From CAWFLT01 sp963816795 (GTDB taxonomy: Bacteria; Acidobacteriota; Vicinamibacteria; Vicinamibacterales; SCN-69-37), in NCBI GenBank assembly GCA_963816795.1, contig CAWFLT010000016.1, forward strand, positions 186,001 to 250,000: a DNA stretch of 64,000 nt. The letters are read 5' to 3'. The notes beneath the pieces are model-generated. The model worked only from the letters and a program-made list of their open reading frames with translations. It was not told the DNA's origin and did no database searches. The translations under genes were made by a program, and so were the position numbers. This document shows, piece by piece, positions 23,402-33,969 of the stretch (position 1 is its first letter; every line of letters begins with the position of its first letter).

Positions 23402-24272
23402 GTGACTTGGCGGCGCCGCCAACCGGCGATCCTGGCCCTCCTGGCCCTCGGGGGGCTGCTCGCTGGGGGCGCGGTCGGCCTCGGCCAGTCCGGCTCCCCG
23501 GCCGGGCCCCCGCCGGGCTACACCCTCGTCTGGGCCGACGAGTTCGAAACACCCGGCCCACCCGACCCCGCCAACTGGAGCTTCGAGTCCGGGTTCGTCC
23601 GCAATGAGGAGCTCCAGTGGTACCAGCCCGAGAACGCTCGCGTAGAAGGCGGCCGGCTGGTGATCGAGGCGCGCCGCGAACGCCGGCCCAATCCCCGCTA
23701 TGAAGCGGGCTCCACCGACTGGCGGCGCAACCGCGAATGGGCCGAGTACACCTCCGCGAGCCTCATGACGCGCGGGCGGCACGCCTGGCAGTACGGCTAC
23801 TTCGAGATGCGCGCCCGCATCGACACGCAGGCCGGGCTGTGGCCGGCCTGGTGGACGCTCGGGACGTCCGGCGGCTGGCCGCACAACGGCGAGATCGACA
23901 TCATGGAGTATTACCGCGGCAACCTGCTCGCCAACGCCGCCTGGGGTGGCCCGGCACGCGGCCGCGCGGTGTGGGACGACGTCCGCAAACCGGTGGCACG
24001 CACTCGGCGCGGGCTGGTCGAGCCAGTTCCACACCTGGCGGATGCTCTGGACGGAACAGTCGATTCGATTGTCGGTGGACGACCTCGTGCTCAACGAGAT
24101 CGATCTCGACCAGACGGCCAACCAGGACGGCAGCGGCGTGAATCCGCTGCGTCACCCGCACTACATGCTCGTCAACCTGGCGATCGGCGGCACGAACGGC
24201 GGCGACCCGTCAGGCACGCCGTTTCCGAGCCGGTACGAGATCGACTACGTCAGGGTGTACAAGGAAAAGTAG
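23402..24272 (+). CDS. Secreted glycoside hydrolase family 16 (frame broken)
   Basis: The N-terminus is a signal peptide (AILALLALGGLLAGGAV). The GH16 catalytic motif NGEIDIMEYY has nucleophile E164 and acid/base E169. Supporting motifs are YTLVWADEFETPG at the start of the mature protein, GYFEMRARI and WPAWWTLG. The family cleaves beta-1,3 or beta-1,3-1,4 glucans and related polymers. A +1 break near 23995 splits the frame after VWDDVRKP, and the fold resumes with SQFHTWRMLW and ends YVRVYKEK. It starts with GTG 23402, divergent from the Cys-cluster gene. Confidence 0.9.
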
Positions 24273-24290
24273 GTACGACGTACCCGACTC

Positions 24291-26870
24291 CTATCTAAGC
24301 TCCTGCCGCGGGTCGATGCTGCTGGCGCGTCTGGCGGGGAGGTAACTCGCTGCCGCGGCCGCGACGGCTAGCGCGGCGATCGCCCAGGCGAACGCCGGCA
24401 CGTCAGTCGGCGTGATGCCGAAGAGCAGGCCGGACATGACGCCGCCGAGGAGGAGGGCGCCAGCCGGCGCCCGCGGTCAGGCCGACCGCCGCCACGGCCA
24501 TGCCTTCGGCGACCACGCCACCGACGATGCGTGACGGCGAGGCGCCAAGCGCCATGCGGATGCCGATCTCGTGCCGGCGCGCGGCGACGCTGTGGCTCAT
24601 CACGCCGTAGATGCCGACGGCCGCAAGCAGCCAGGCGATGACCGCAAAGATCGTAATCAGCACCAGCACGAACTCTGCGCCGAGCGTGGCGTCGCGCACG
24701 GCGTGGCTCATGATGATGACGTCCGAGACCGGCGCCGACGGCGACAGCGATCGCACGGTCGCGCGCAACGAAGGAATGACTGTCGCCGGATCGCCTGCGG
24801 CGCGGACGACGAAGCTCAGATAGCCGGTCGACGGCCGCATGTTGTCGCGGTACGACGGCACCTGCCGCAGCGGCAAATACACCTCGTCGTCGGGCCGATC
24901 CTGCCAATCGGAGCGAACGATGTGGCGGGTGACGCCGACGATGGTGCGCCAGTCGCCGCTGCTCCACACTCTGATGCGCTTGCCAACCGCGCCCTCTCCG
25001 GGGAAGTGCGTGTCGGCCAGGTGCTGACTGACGATGACGACCTCCGGCGCGCCGTCGCGATCGGCGTCGGTGAAGTCGCGGCCCGCCGCGAGGGGCAGGC
25101 GCATCGTCTGGAAGTAGCCGGGCAGCACGGCGCGATACGCCGCCGTCGGCGCCTCGCCCGCCGCGGGCGCCGGCCGGCCCTCGATCGTGAACGGGAAGCC
25201 CCAGATATCGCCAACGAGCGGCACGTGATTGATCGCGCCCGCAGACTCAACGCCGGGGAGCGCGCGGATCCGGTTGAGCACGTCATCGTAGAAACCGAGT
25301 CGCCGGCTTGGCGCGCTTTCAGCCGTGCCGATGACCGAGACCACGAACGACACGAGCCGATCGGGAACGAAGCCGGGGTCGACAGCCCTGAGCGCGAGAA
25401 AACTGCGGATCAGCAGTCCCGCGCCGACGAGGAGCGTCACGGCGAGCGCGACCTCCGACACGATGAGCGCGTGTCGAAGGCGCCGCGTACGGCGCCCGCT
25501 GGTCGAGCCGCGCTCGCTGTCGCGCAACGCTGCGGTCAGGTTTGGCCGCGAGAGCTTCAAGGCAGGCACCAGGCCGAAGATGATGGCCGTGACGACGGAG
25601 AGGAGCGCGGCGAAGACGACCACGCGCGTGTCGAGCGCGATCGCCTCGACGCGGGGAATAGTGCCGGCGCCCAGGTGCTTGAACACCGCAATCGTCCAGT
25701 GAGCGAGTGCCACGCCTGCCGCGCCGCCCGCGGCCGACAGCAACAGGCTCTCGGTCAGGAACTGACGAATCATCCGTGGCCGGCCGGCGCCGAGCGCGGC
25801 TCGAACGCTCACTTCCTTCTCGCGCGACGTCGCGCGCGAGAGCAGCAGGTGCGCGACGTTGGCGCACGCGACGAGCAGGACGAGGCCGACCGCGGCGAAG
25901 AGCACGACGATCGACCGTCGCGCATCGCCGACGACCAGCTCTTTCAGCGGCGTGACGGTGACGTTGCGGTTCGTGCCTGGGAACTTCGACTCGAGATCCG
26001 TGGTGACCGCCGCGACCGACGCGCGGGCCTGGTCGATCGACGTGCCGGGCGCGAGACGCGCGAACACCCGCAAGCTGTTGCCGCCGCGCGCGCTGGCGCG
26101 ATCGCCGAGGACGAGCGGCGCCCAGAGCTCGGCGCGGGTCGCCCAGAACGGCGCGAACTTGAACCGCGGCGGCATCACGCCGACCACGACGTAGGCGGCG
26201 CCGTCGAGCGAGATGGGCCGCCCGAGCGCGCCGGGATCGCCACCAAAGAGACGCCGCCACAAACTGTCCGCGATGACCACCTCATGCGCGCCGGCGTCGC
26301 CACGCAGCTGCGAAGCGGCCGATCGCCGGCGGCACGCCAAGCATCGGCAGCATCTCGTCCGACACGTGCAGCGCGAACAGCTTCTCCGGGTCGGGCTCGC
26401 GGCCGAGCGTCGGCGTCCAGTACTCAGCGGCGCCCATCGACGCAAAGCCGCTCGCGTGACGTTGCCAGTCGAGGTAATTGGCCGGCGCGACAGGATTGGT
26501 CCGCCGGTGCATCACGACGACGAGCGCGTCCGCGTCCTGGTAGTCGAGCGGTCGCAGGAGCACGGCGTCGACGACGCTGAAGGTCGCCGAGGTCGCACCG
26601 ATGCCGAGCGCGAGCGTCACCACGACGGCCAGGTTGAGCGCCGGCGCGCGGCGCATCATCCGCAGCCCGTAGCGGACATCCTGACGAAGCCGATCGAAGA
26701 AGGTGCCGCGGGCTGACGTCGCGAATCGATTCCTTGATCTGCTCGACACCTCCCGCTTCGAGGAGCGCCGCGCGGCGCGCCGCCTCCGGCGCCATGCCCT
26801 GCGCGATCTTCTCTTCGGTGAGCAGTGCGATGTACGCGTCGAGCTCGTCGTTCATGCGGTGGTCGGTCAT
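24291..26870 (-). CDS. ADOP-family ABC transporter permease (frame broken)
   Basis: The family is the acidobacterial duplicated orphan permease, a MacB-like protein with two FtsX/MacB_PCD units. A prefix domain MTDHRMNDELDAYIALL begins at 26870 and sits upstream of the first TM. The first unit has VVTLALGIGATSATFSVVD and the second VALAVTLLVGAGLLIRS, with RRHEIGIRMALGASPSRI near the end. Breaks near 26715, 26330 and 24465, all +1, fragment the frame. The last tail is restored by a stop at 24291-24293 after the sequence RQELR. The ATG overlaps the padR stop (ATGA), the usual ADOP operon. The transported molecule is unknown. Confidence 0.85.
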
Positions 26871-27191
26871 GGCGTTCCCCGCAGCGCGTGGCCGAGCGCG
26901 GCGACGACCTTGCGCCACTCGGCGGTCTCGGTCTCGAGCTGGCGCCGGCCTTTGGCCGTGAGCTGGTAGTAGCGCGCGCGCCGGCGCGTGTCCGATTCGC
27001 CCCAGGTCGAGATCAACCAGCCGGCGTGCTCCATGCGATAGAGCGCCGGGAAGAGCGATCCGGCTTTGACCTCGAACGCGCCGCGAGTGATCTGTTCGAT
27101 GCGCCGAGCGACGCCGAGGCCGTGCAGCTCCCCGGGATTGAGCGCGCGCAGGATGAGGACGTCGAGCGTGCCAGGGACGAGCGGGGGGCAT
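26867..27191 (-). CDS. PadR-family transcriptional regulator (frame break at start)
   Basis: The winged-helix PadR fold is seen in PGTLDVLILRALNPGELHG, RRIEQITRGAFEVKAGSLFPALYRMEHAGW and YYQLTAKGRRQLETE. The first codons of a normal PadR (ATG then PPLVPGTLD) are present only if one G is removed from a six-G run at 27183-27188, so the best start is ATG 27191 with a one-base indel in the homopolymer. The alternative is an upstream in-frame start with a non-family N-terminus. PadR regulators are commonly paired with ADOP permeases. This one probably represses the operon; no operator is visible. Confidence 0.85.
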
Positions 27192-27320
27192 GTTGCTACG
27201 TATAGACGGGCTATAGAAGCGGAAGGTTGGCCGTCAGTCGTGCTCGAGGCGTCGCTGAGGTGTCCGGAGGAATCGGATTGCCCGAGGGTCAGGCCTGGTG
27301 TAAAAAGCCCTGAGGCCACA

Positions 27321-28742
27321 ATGCGACCCAATCTTCATCTCTCGTTGATCGTGCTCTTCGGCGCGGCCTCCCTGACGGTCGCCCAATCCCAGGTGGCCAC
27401 GCCGCCGCCCGGCGGCACGCAGTCAGGCGAGAAGGCCGCGGCGCCGCAGTCGAACAACCTTGGCAGCGACCCGAACGGGAATCCCTTGCGACTCGCGTTC
27501 AAGACCGGCCACGTCTCGAACTACGACGAATCGAAGGTCACGCCGTACACGCTGCCCGATCCGCTCGTCCTGGCCAACGGACAGCCGGTACGCGATGCGG
27601 CGACGTGGACCAATCGCCGGCGCCGCGAGATTCTCGATCTCTACGTGAACGAGATCTACGGCCGGATCCCGGAGAACACGCCGAAGGTCAGCTGGTCGAT
27701 CACCGAAACGGATCCCGCAGCGCGCGAAGGCGCCGCCATTCGTCGTCGAGTGGTCGGGCAGATGGGCCCGTCGGCCGACGGCCCCAAGATCAACCTGACG
27801 GTCTACACGCCGGTCAACGCGAAAGGGCCGGTGCCGATCATCCTGCTGGTGAATTTCGGCGGCGGACCGCCGCGCGCGGGCGGGCCAGGCGCCGCCGCTG
27901 GAGCAGCGGCGCCCGGCGGGGCAGGCAGCTCCCGCCGCAGGCGCCAAGGCTGGGCCGCCGGCCCCGGGACGCGGCGGGTTGGGCACCGGTGAACCACCGT
28001 GGCCGCGGACATCCTGGCGCGCGGCTGGGGCTACGCAACCGTGGGCTATGGCGACATCCAGCCGGATCGGGCCAATGCCTGGACCGAGGGCGTGATTGGT
28101 CTGACGCTCAAGCCTGGCCAGACGGCACCGGGTCCTGGCGAGTGGGGCACGATCAGCGCGTGGTCGTGGGGCATCAGCCGGATCGTCGACTACCTCGCGA
28201 GTGACAACACGGTGGACGCGAAACGGATCGCCATCCAGGGCCACTCGCGGCTTGGCAAGACCGTGTTGTGGGCCTCCGCGCTCGATCAGCGCATCGCGGC
28301 GGTGTTCTCGAGCTGCTCCGGCGAAATGGGCGCCGCGCTCGCTCGCCGGGACTGGGGCGAGACGGTCGACGACATGGCGCAGAACTTCGGCTGGCAGTTC
28401 GCCGGCAATCTGCAGAAGTACGTCGGCAAATGGAACGAGATGCCGGTGGACGCGCACATGTTGATCGCGCTGAGCGCACCCAGGCCCGTCTATATCACTG
28501 GCGGCACGACCGACCAGTGGGCAGATCCGAAGGGAGAGTTCCTCGCCACCGTGGCCGCTGGCCCCGTCTACACGCTCCTCGGCAAGAAAGATCTCGGAGT
28601 GAAGGAACTACCGCCGCTCGACACGCCGATCGTCACCGGCGATCTCGGCTGGCATTACCATACAGGCGGTCACACCGCGACACCGGCGGACTGGACCGCG
28701 TTTCTCACGTTTCTTCAAAGAACCTTCACCATGAAGCCGTGA
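27321..28742 (+). CDS. Exported CE15-like carbohydrate esterase (two frame breaks)
   Basis: The N-terminus is a signal peptide ending near AQSQVA. The C-terminal half shows the alpha/beta hydrolase nucleophile elbow GHSRLGKTVLWASAL, with FSSCSGEMGAALARRDWGET downstream and a His-containing HYHTGGHTATPADW near the end, the layout of glucuronoyl esterases (CE15). These cleave esters between lignin and hemicellulose. Two compensating breaks lie near 27915 (+1) and 27999 (-1). Between them the residues read QAAPAAGAKAGPPAPG, in a Gly/Pro/Ala-rich linker. Upstream is the start region of divergent padR. Substrate assigned at family level only. Confidence 0.78.
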
Positions 28743-28845
28743 AGTCATGAAGAACATTTTTCAAGGAAACCTCTTGTCGAAAGGGTCTTATTGACGAGTG
28801 AACTCTGATCAAGATCTTCAGTTCTTCATGTCTTCATGGTAAAGC
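28727..28845. repeat. ATGAAG-type inverted tandem repeat before the peroxiredoxin gene
   Basis: ACCATGAAGCCGTGAAG and TCATGAAGAAC at 28727-28756 have an inverted counterpart GTTCTTCATGTCTTCATGGT at about 28822-28841. Together they can form a long imperfect hairpin straddling the stop of the esterase gene and the gap before the peroxiredoxin gene. Confidence 0.6.
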
Positions 28846-28864
28846 TTTTGTAATTGGAGGAGTC

Positions 28865-29526
28865 ATGGCGCTTTCAATTGGTGACGTCGCTCCGGATTTC
28901 GAGGCTCAGACGACCGAAGGCAAGATTCGTTTTCACGAGTGGCTTGGCAACTCGTGGGGCGTGATCTTCTCGCACCCAAAGGACTTCACTCCGGTCTGCA
29001 CGACCGAGCTCGGCTACATGGCGAAGCTCAAACCGGAGTTCGACAAACGCAACGTGAAGGTCATCGGCCTGAGTGTCGATCCGGTCGACAAACACGCGCT
29101 CTGGTCGAACGACATCAAAGAAACCCAGGGCTTCGCGCCGAACTATCCGATGATCGGCGATACCGATCTGAGCATCTCCAAGCTGTACGGCATGCTGCCC
29201 GCCTCGCTCGAAGGGTCGTGCGACGGCCGCACGCCGGCGGACAACCAGACCGTCCGCAACGTGTTCGTGGTCGGCCCTGACAAGAAGATCAAGCTGGTCA
29301 TTGTCTATCCGATGACGACCGGCCGGAACTTCGACGAGGTGATGCGGGTCATCGATTCGCTTCAGTTGACCGCGAAGCACAAGGTCGCGACGCCGGTGAA
29401 CTGGAAGCACGGCGAGGACGTGATCATCGCCGGGTCGGTGTCGGACGACGACGCGAAGAAGACCTACCCGGACGGCTGGAAATCCCCGAAGCCGTACATT
29501 CGGATCGTGCCGCAGCCGCAAGGTAA
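28865..29526 (+). CDS. Peroxiredoxin (1-Cys/Prx6 type)
   Basis: The peroxidatic Cys45 lies in PKDFTPVCTTELG, with YGMLPASLEGS and NVFVVGPDKKIKLVI downstream, the Prx6 layout. It reduces peroxides and usually has about 220 residues. The family sequence ends at YIRIVPQPQ. From there the same frame has no stop and runs on for 440 codons through the antisense of the HupE gene, which is not family sequence. A TAA two frames away at 29524-29526 is the likely real stop, so one indel near 29520 is suspected. GGAGG at 28857-28861 precedes the ATG. Confidence 0.93.
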
Positions 29527-29527
29527 A

Positions 29528-29561
29528 GACACCGGGTGTCTTTTGGAAGACACCCGGTGTC
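29528..29561. repeat. GACACCGGGTGTC palindromic hairpin, copy 2 (bidirectional terminator position)
   Basis: Perfect 15-base arms (29528-29542 and 29547-29561) with a TTGG loop. It is the same element as 18021-18070. It lies exactly between the two convergent genes, and T-runs are short, so termination in both directions is plausible but not certain. Confidence 0.75.
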
Positions 29562-30853
29562 CTATCTCGTACCGGACGCGAGCGCGTCCACCACCACCAG
29601 ACGGCGGCGATGACGACCGTGCCGATGAGGACACGGAATGTCATCGTCAGCACGCCGGGATCGAACGACACGCTGAACTGCCGGAGAGTCCCGGCGCGGT
29701 CCATCGTCCAGTGCCAGGCCGTGTGCGCCACGAACGCGGAGAGGACGATGGTGCCGATCCGCTCGGACACGACATAGCGAAACAACACATGCAGCGCCGG
29801 CACGAGCAGCGCGAGCACCAGGATCTGTCCGAGCTCGACGCCGACGTTGAACGCGACGAGCGACGTGACCAGATGCGATCCCGCGAACTGCAGCGTCTCG
29901 CCGAGCGCAAACGAAAAACCGAAGCCGTGAACGAGCCCGAAGGCAAACGCGATCATCCAGCGGCGCCGGAGGACTGCGCCCACAATGTTCTCCAGCGCCA
30001 TGTACAGAATCGAGACCGCGATCAGCATCTCGATGAGCGGCGGGAACCACAGGGCGTTTGGTCCCAGGCCAAAAGCCGACACCATCAACGTGATCGAGTG
30101 CGCGATGGTGAAGGCCGTGACGATGACGACGAGTTGGCCGAAGCGCCGGAACGGGATGACGAGGCAGAAGATGAAGAGCAGGTGATCGATGCCGTCGAGG
30201 ATGTGATCGAAGCCCAGGCGGACGAACCGGAAGGCGGACTGATACCACCGCGGGTCGAGGCGCACCGGTCCTGGATCGCCCACGAACTCGAACGCCCGCA
30301 CCGACCCATCGGGCGGCAGGAATCGGATCACGGTGACGACACGCAGGCCGAGCCGGACGAGGTCTGTATCGATCGAGAAGTCGGATCGATCCGAGGTGAT
30401 GTCGTACTCGTACAGCACGTCGAACAGCGCCTGATTCCAGATGAGGTCCGTGCCCTCCGGCAGGGCAGGGCTGGAGACAGCCGCCAGCGCCGAGTCGAAG
30501 CTGCGGAACGAACGGTCGGACGGCAGCGACACGCGCGCCGCCTGAAGACGCGGCGCCGCCAGTCGCGTGGAGTGTTCGTACAGCGCGATGCTGTCGGCGA
30601 TCCACGTCTTGGCGGCAGCGCGCAGGTCGGGATCGGCGCGGCGCACATCGAGATAGCCCGGCCCGATGATCGGAAAGTTGACGTCGCGCATGGCCGCGAG
30701 CGGGACACGCAGCAGGAGTTGCAGCCGCGTGCCCGACGGCTTGACGAACATCTGGATCAGGACGTCTTGCGGAATGTCATGCGCGGCCGGCCGCGCCGGC
30801 CACGCGACCATCGCTGCGAGAGCAACAAGCAAGACACCCGCCGCCGGCCGCAT
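29562..30853 (-). CDS. HupE/UreJ-family membrane protein with large N-terminal periplasmic domain
   Basis: The start is a signal peptide (MRPAAGVLLVALAAMVAWP, with AHDIPQDVLIQ after it). About 190 residues of beta-rich periplasmic domain follow. Then about 7 TMs carry the HupE/UreJ_2 signature RLGFDHILDGIDHLLFIF and further His-containing helices (ALGLVHGFGFSF region near residue 315). HupE proteins are linked to metal (nickel or cobalt) uptake, but this two-domain form is mostly uncharacterised. As with its convergent neighbour, no in-frame stop follows the last TM. The nearest stop in the other frame is at 29562-29564. The true end is uncertain by a few residues. Confidence 0.75.
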
Positions 30854-30909
30854 GGCCGGTAGTATACTGGCGCCCTTCCGACGGCACTTTGCGGACGGGG
30901 ACGAGGCAT

Positions 30910-32094
30910 ATGACGCGGACCAGATCTGTCGTGATGGCCACCACGCTCGGGCTGATCGCCATGGCCGGAGCGATCGACCTGGCGTTCGAGCAGGGCGGTG
31001 GAGCGGCGCCCACGTACACGGCGGATCCGCTGTGGCCGAAGCCGCTCCCGAACAATTGGATTCTCGGATCGGTGACCGGCGTGGCCGTCGACAGTCGCGA
31101 CCACGTCTGGGTCGTGCATCGCGGCATGGACTCGCTGACCGCGCGCACGGAAGCCGGCATGGGCACGACGCCGCCCACTTCTGAAATCTGCTGCTCGGCT
31201 GCGCCCGCCGTGCTCGAGTTCGACCCAGCCGGCGGCCTCGTGAGCCATTGGGGCGGACCTGGCCCGGGCTTCGAGTGGCCGGTCTCGCCCGGTGGCATCG
31301 CGGTGGATGCGAAAGGCAACGTCTGGATCACCGCAGCCGGGGTCGATGCGCCCGCGGGCGGCGGCCGGGCCGGACGGGCCGGCGGCGCCGCAGCGGCGGC
31401 ACCGCGGCCCGGCGACGCGCACGTGCTCAAGTTCTCGCGCGAGGGCAAGTTCCTCCTTCAGATCGGCAAGCCCGGCGCGTCCGAAGGCAGCAACAGCACG
31501 ACGCTCAGCCGTCCCGCCAACGTGGACGTCGACAACGCGGCCAATGAGGTCTTCGTCGCCGACGGCGTCGGCACGCATCGGCGGGTCATCGTCTTCGACG
31601 CCATCACGGGCACCTACAAACGCCATTGGGGCGCCTACGGCGCGAAGCCCGACGACGCCGCAGCACCGGCCGCGTACGAACCTGATGCGGCGCCCGCGAA
31701 GCAGTTCAGATCGGTGACGTGTGTGTCGGTCGCTCGCGATGGCCAGGTCTACGTGTGCGATCGGGCGAGCGATCGCATCCAGGTCTTCAAGAAGGACGGC
31801 GCGTTCGTGAAAGAGGGCGTCGTCTCGAAGGCCACGCGCGGCCTCGGGGCAGTGTGGGACATCGCGTTTTCGAACGACACGCAGCAGCAGTTCCTGTTCG
31901 TGCCGAGCGGGATGGACGAGCGCGTCTTCATCGTCCGTCGTGACACCCTCGAGACCGTCGGCAGTTTCGGCGACGGCGGCCGGCAACCGGGCCTGTTCCG
32001 CGGCGTCAGCAGCGTCGCCGTCGACTCGAAGGGCAACGTGTATACCGGCGAGACGTTCGAGGGGAAGCGAGTGCAGAAGTGGGTGCGCAAGTGA
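30910..32094 (+). CDS. Exported NHL-repeat beta-propeller protein
   Basis: 394 residues with an export signal (SVVMATTLGLIAMAGA). Recurrent NHL-like blades such as GIAVDAKGNVWIT, NVDVDNAANEVFVAD and SSVAVDSKGNVYTGE cover the body. A Gly/Arg/Ala-rich insert (residues about 155-178, GGGRAGRAGGAAAAAP) interrupts one blade and is absent from the paralogue next door. The cysteine pair SEICCSAAP is conserved between them. A TATACT at 30864-30869 may serve this gene. The family is used for ligand or protein binding and some enzymes. The substrate is unknown. Confidence 0.85.
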   Translation: MTRTRSVVMATTLGLIAMAGAIDLAFEQGGGAAPTYTADPLWPKPLPNNWILGSVTGVAVDSRDHVWVVHRGMDSLTARTEAGMGTTPPTSEICCSAAPAVLEFDPAGGLVSHWGGPGPGFEWPVSPGGIAVDAKGNVWITAAGVDAPAGGGRAGRAGGAAAAAPRPGDAHVLKFSREGKFLLQIGKPGASEGSNSTTLSRPANVDVDNAANEVFVADGVGTHRRVIVFDAITGTYKRHWGAYGAKPDDAAAPAAYEPDAAPAKQFRSVTCVSVARDGQVYVCDRASDRIQVFKKDGAFVKEGVVSKATRGLGAVWDIAFSNDTQQQFLFVPSGMDERVFIVRRDTLETVGSFGDGGRQPGLFRGVSSVAVDSKGNVYTGETFEGKRVQKWVRK

Positions 32095-33260
32095 GTCGCA
32101 GACGTGACCTTCTGATCGGTGCCGCTTTCGTGACCGCGCTCGTCGCCCTGGGCATCGGCGAGCGCACCTTCGACGCGCAGGCAAAGGACATGGTCACCGC
32201 GCCGAAGTTCGAGGTCGATCCCAACTGGCCAAAACCGCTGCCCAATCACTGGATCCTGGGCGAGGCGATCGGACTCGGCGTCGACGCGCAAGATCACCTG
32301 TGGATCGTCCATCGGCAGGGCTCGCTCGCGGCTGAAGCGTGGCTGGATCAGAAGCCGCCCGCCGCGAGCTGCTGCTCGGCGGCGCCGCCCGTGCTCGAGT
32401 TCGATCCGGCCGGCAATCTGCTGCGGCGCTGGGGCGGTCCCGGAGAGGGCTACGACTGGCCGCAGTCGAATCACGGCCTGTGGGTCGATCACAAGAACAA
32501 CGTCTGGATTGGCGGCAACGTCGCCCCCGACTCGCACATCCTCAAGTTCACGCAGGACGGCAAGTTCCTCGCGCAGTACGGCAAGCCGCAAGCGAAGCCC
32601 ACCGGCAGCAATGACACCGAGAACTTCGGGCGCGTTGCGAAGATCTTCGTCGATCCCCGTGCCAACGAGGCGTACATCGCCGATGGCTACGGCAACAAGC
32701 GCGTCGCCGTGCTCGATGCCGACACCGGGAAGGTCAAGCGCTACTGGGGCGCCTACGGCAACAAGCCGGACGACACGAATCTCGGCACCTACGATCCGGC
32801 CGCACCGCCGGCACAGCAGTTCCGCAACCCGGTCCACTGCGCCGATCTCTCGAACGACGGTCTGGTCTACGTCTGCGACCGGCCCAACAACCGGCTCCAG
32901 GTCTTCACCAGGGAAGGAAAGTTCGTCAAGGAAGCGTTCTTCTTCAAGAAGACGCTGGGCGACGGCGCCGTCTGGGACGTCGCGTTCTCGAAGGACCCTG
33001 AGCAGAAGTACCTGTATCTGGCCGATGGCAAGAACGAGCGCGTCTACATCCTGCTGCGCGACACGCTCGAGATCCTCTCGACCTTCGGCGGCGGCGGCCG
33101 GCAGCCCGGCCAGTTCTTCGCCGTCCACAGCATCGTCACCGACTCGAAAGGCAACCTCTACACGACCGAAACCTACCAGGGACGTCGCCTGCAGAAGTTC
33201 GTGTTCAAGGGCGTGACGCAGGTCCCGCGCGATCAGGGAGCGACCTGGCCGGTGAAGTAG
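32091..33260 (+). CDS. Tat-exported NHL-repeat protein, paralogue of the upstream gene
   Basis: The chosen start, GTG 32091, overlaps the upstream stop (GTGA). It gives a twin-arginine signal SRRRDLLIGAAFV. The body is about 50 percent identical by eye to the upstream protein over the blades: PLPNHWILGEAIGLGVD versus PLPNNWILGSVTGVAVD, then CCSAAPPVLEFDPAG, and later YVCDRPNNRLQVF. A tandem duplication is clear. It lacks the Gly-rich insert of its neighbour. The pair is probably one operon. Function unknown. Confidence 0.85.
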   Translation: MSRRRDLLIGAAFVTALVALGIGERTFDAQAKDMVTAPKFEVDPNWPKPLPNHWILGEAIGLGVDAQDHLWIVHRQGSLAAEAWLDQKPPAASCCSAAPPVLEFDPAGNLLRRWGGPGEGYDWPQSNHGLWVDHKNNVWIGGNVAPDSHILKFTQDGKFLAQYGKPQAKPTGSNDTENFGRVAKIFVDPRANEAYIADGYGNKRVAVLDADTGKVKRYWGAYGNKPDDTNLGTYDPAAPPAQQFRNPVHCADLSNDGLVYVCDRPNNRLQVFTREGKFVKEAFFFKKTLGDGAVWDVAFSKDPEQKYLYLADGKNERVYILLRDTLEILSTFGGGGRQPGQFFAVHSIVTDSKGNLYTTETYQGRRLQKFVFKGVTQVPRDQGATWPVK

Positions 33261-33270
33261 TCTCAGATCT

Positions 33271-33423
33271 TTTCAACACGAAGGGCACGAAGCGCACGAA
33301 GGAAACGAAGGGCACGAAGAGTTACGGGTTGAATCTTCGGAAGACCGGGCATTCGCTTTCCGAATACATTTCTCGTGGGCTTTGTCGTCTTCGCAATGCC
33401 TTCGTGTTCTTCGTGTTGAAAGA
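33271..33423. repeat. CACGAAGG-type tandem and inverted repeat, copy 1
   Basis: CACGAAGGG, CACGAAGCG, CACGAAGGA and similar 9-10 base units run from 33277 to 33320. Inverted units (CCTTCGTG, CTTCGTGTTG) lie at 33390-33420. It sits between the stop of an NHL gene and the minus-strand methyltransferase end. Confidence 0.7.
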
Positions 33424-33450
33424 TGGCTCTTGGAGACAAGCTCTTGATCT

Positions 33451-33969
33451 TCAGCGCGACTGCGTCCACGGCGTCGCCCGCGGGAAGAGGCGCGGCACGT
33501 GCCGGCAGTACTCGCGATAGCTCTCTCCGAAACGTGCCGCAAGCTGCGGCTCCTCGACCAGAGGGATGTAGATGAAATTGATGGCCGTAAAGATCAGTGC
33601 CCAGATCACATGCGGCCAGGACCGGAGGATCGCCGCTTCGCCGAACACGACCATCGCCACGCCAGAGATCATCGGATTGCGGACGTAGCGGTAGGGACCG
33701 TGCACGACGAGCTCACGCGGCGGGTCCCATGGCGCCAGCGTGCCTTTGCCTTCAACCGCAAATCGACGCAACGACCACGAGAAAAAGGTGAGACCGAGCG
33801 CGAGCAGCGCCAGGCCGATGAACTGGATCGCAAGCTCAGCGACGCCAGGGCCGAGCGCCAGGCCCGTGCCCCAACTCCGCGCGATCCACAGCGGAATCAG
33901 GACCGCCATGGTGAACGGCAGGATCGCGATCGAGAGCAGGTGGCGAAGCCAGGTCATGTCGATCGTCAC
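33451..33969 (-). CDS. ICMT/PEMT-family membrane methyltransferase
   Basis: 172 residues with 4-5 hydrophobic segments. The family signatures are HGPYRYVRNPMISGVAMVV and, near the end, EEPQLAARFGESYREYC with HVPRLFP. These mark isoprenylcysteine carboxyl methyltransferase-like and phospholipid methyltransferase-like enzymes, which use SAM at the membrane surface. The substrate is not readable. The start GTG 33969 overlaps the stop of the glyoxalase-like gene (GTGA), so they form an operon transcribed leftwards. Confidence 0.82.
   Translation of the reverse strand: MTIDMTWLRHLLSIAILPFTMAVLIPLWIARSWGTGLALGPGVAELAIQFIGLALLALGLTFFSWSLRRFAVEGKGTLAPWDPPRELVVHGPYRYVRNPMISGVAMVVFGEAAILRSWPHVIWALIFTAINFIYIPLVEEPQLAARFGESYREYCRHVPRLFPRATPWTQSR

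Noticed and set aside
24571..26580. A 669-codon plus-strand ORF opposite the first ADOP permease.
   Set aside because: Antisense of a conserved permease with Arg/His-rich low-complexity translation; no motif.
28865..30862. A 665-codon plus-strand ORF and a 659-codon minus-strand ORF over the same interval, suggesting a double-coding region.
   Set aside because: Each is a real gene only for part of its length (peroxiredoxin to 29526 and HupE-like from 29562). The rest is GC-rich antisense without family similarity.
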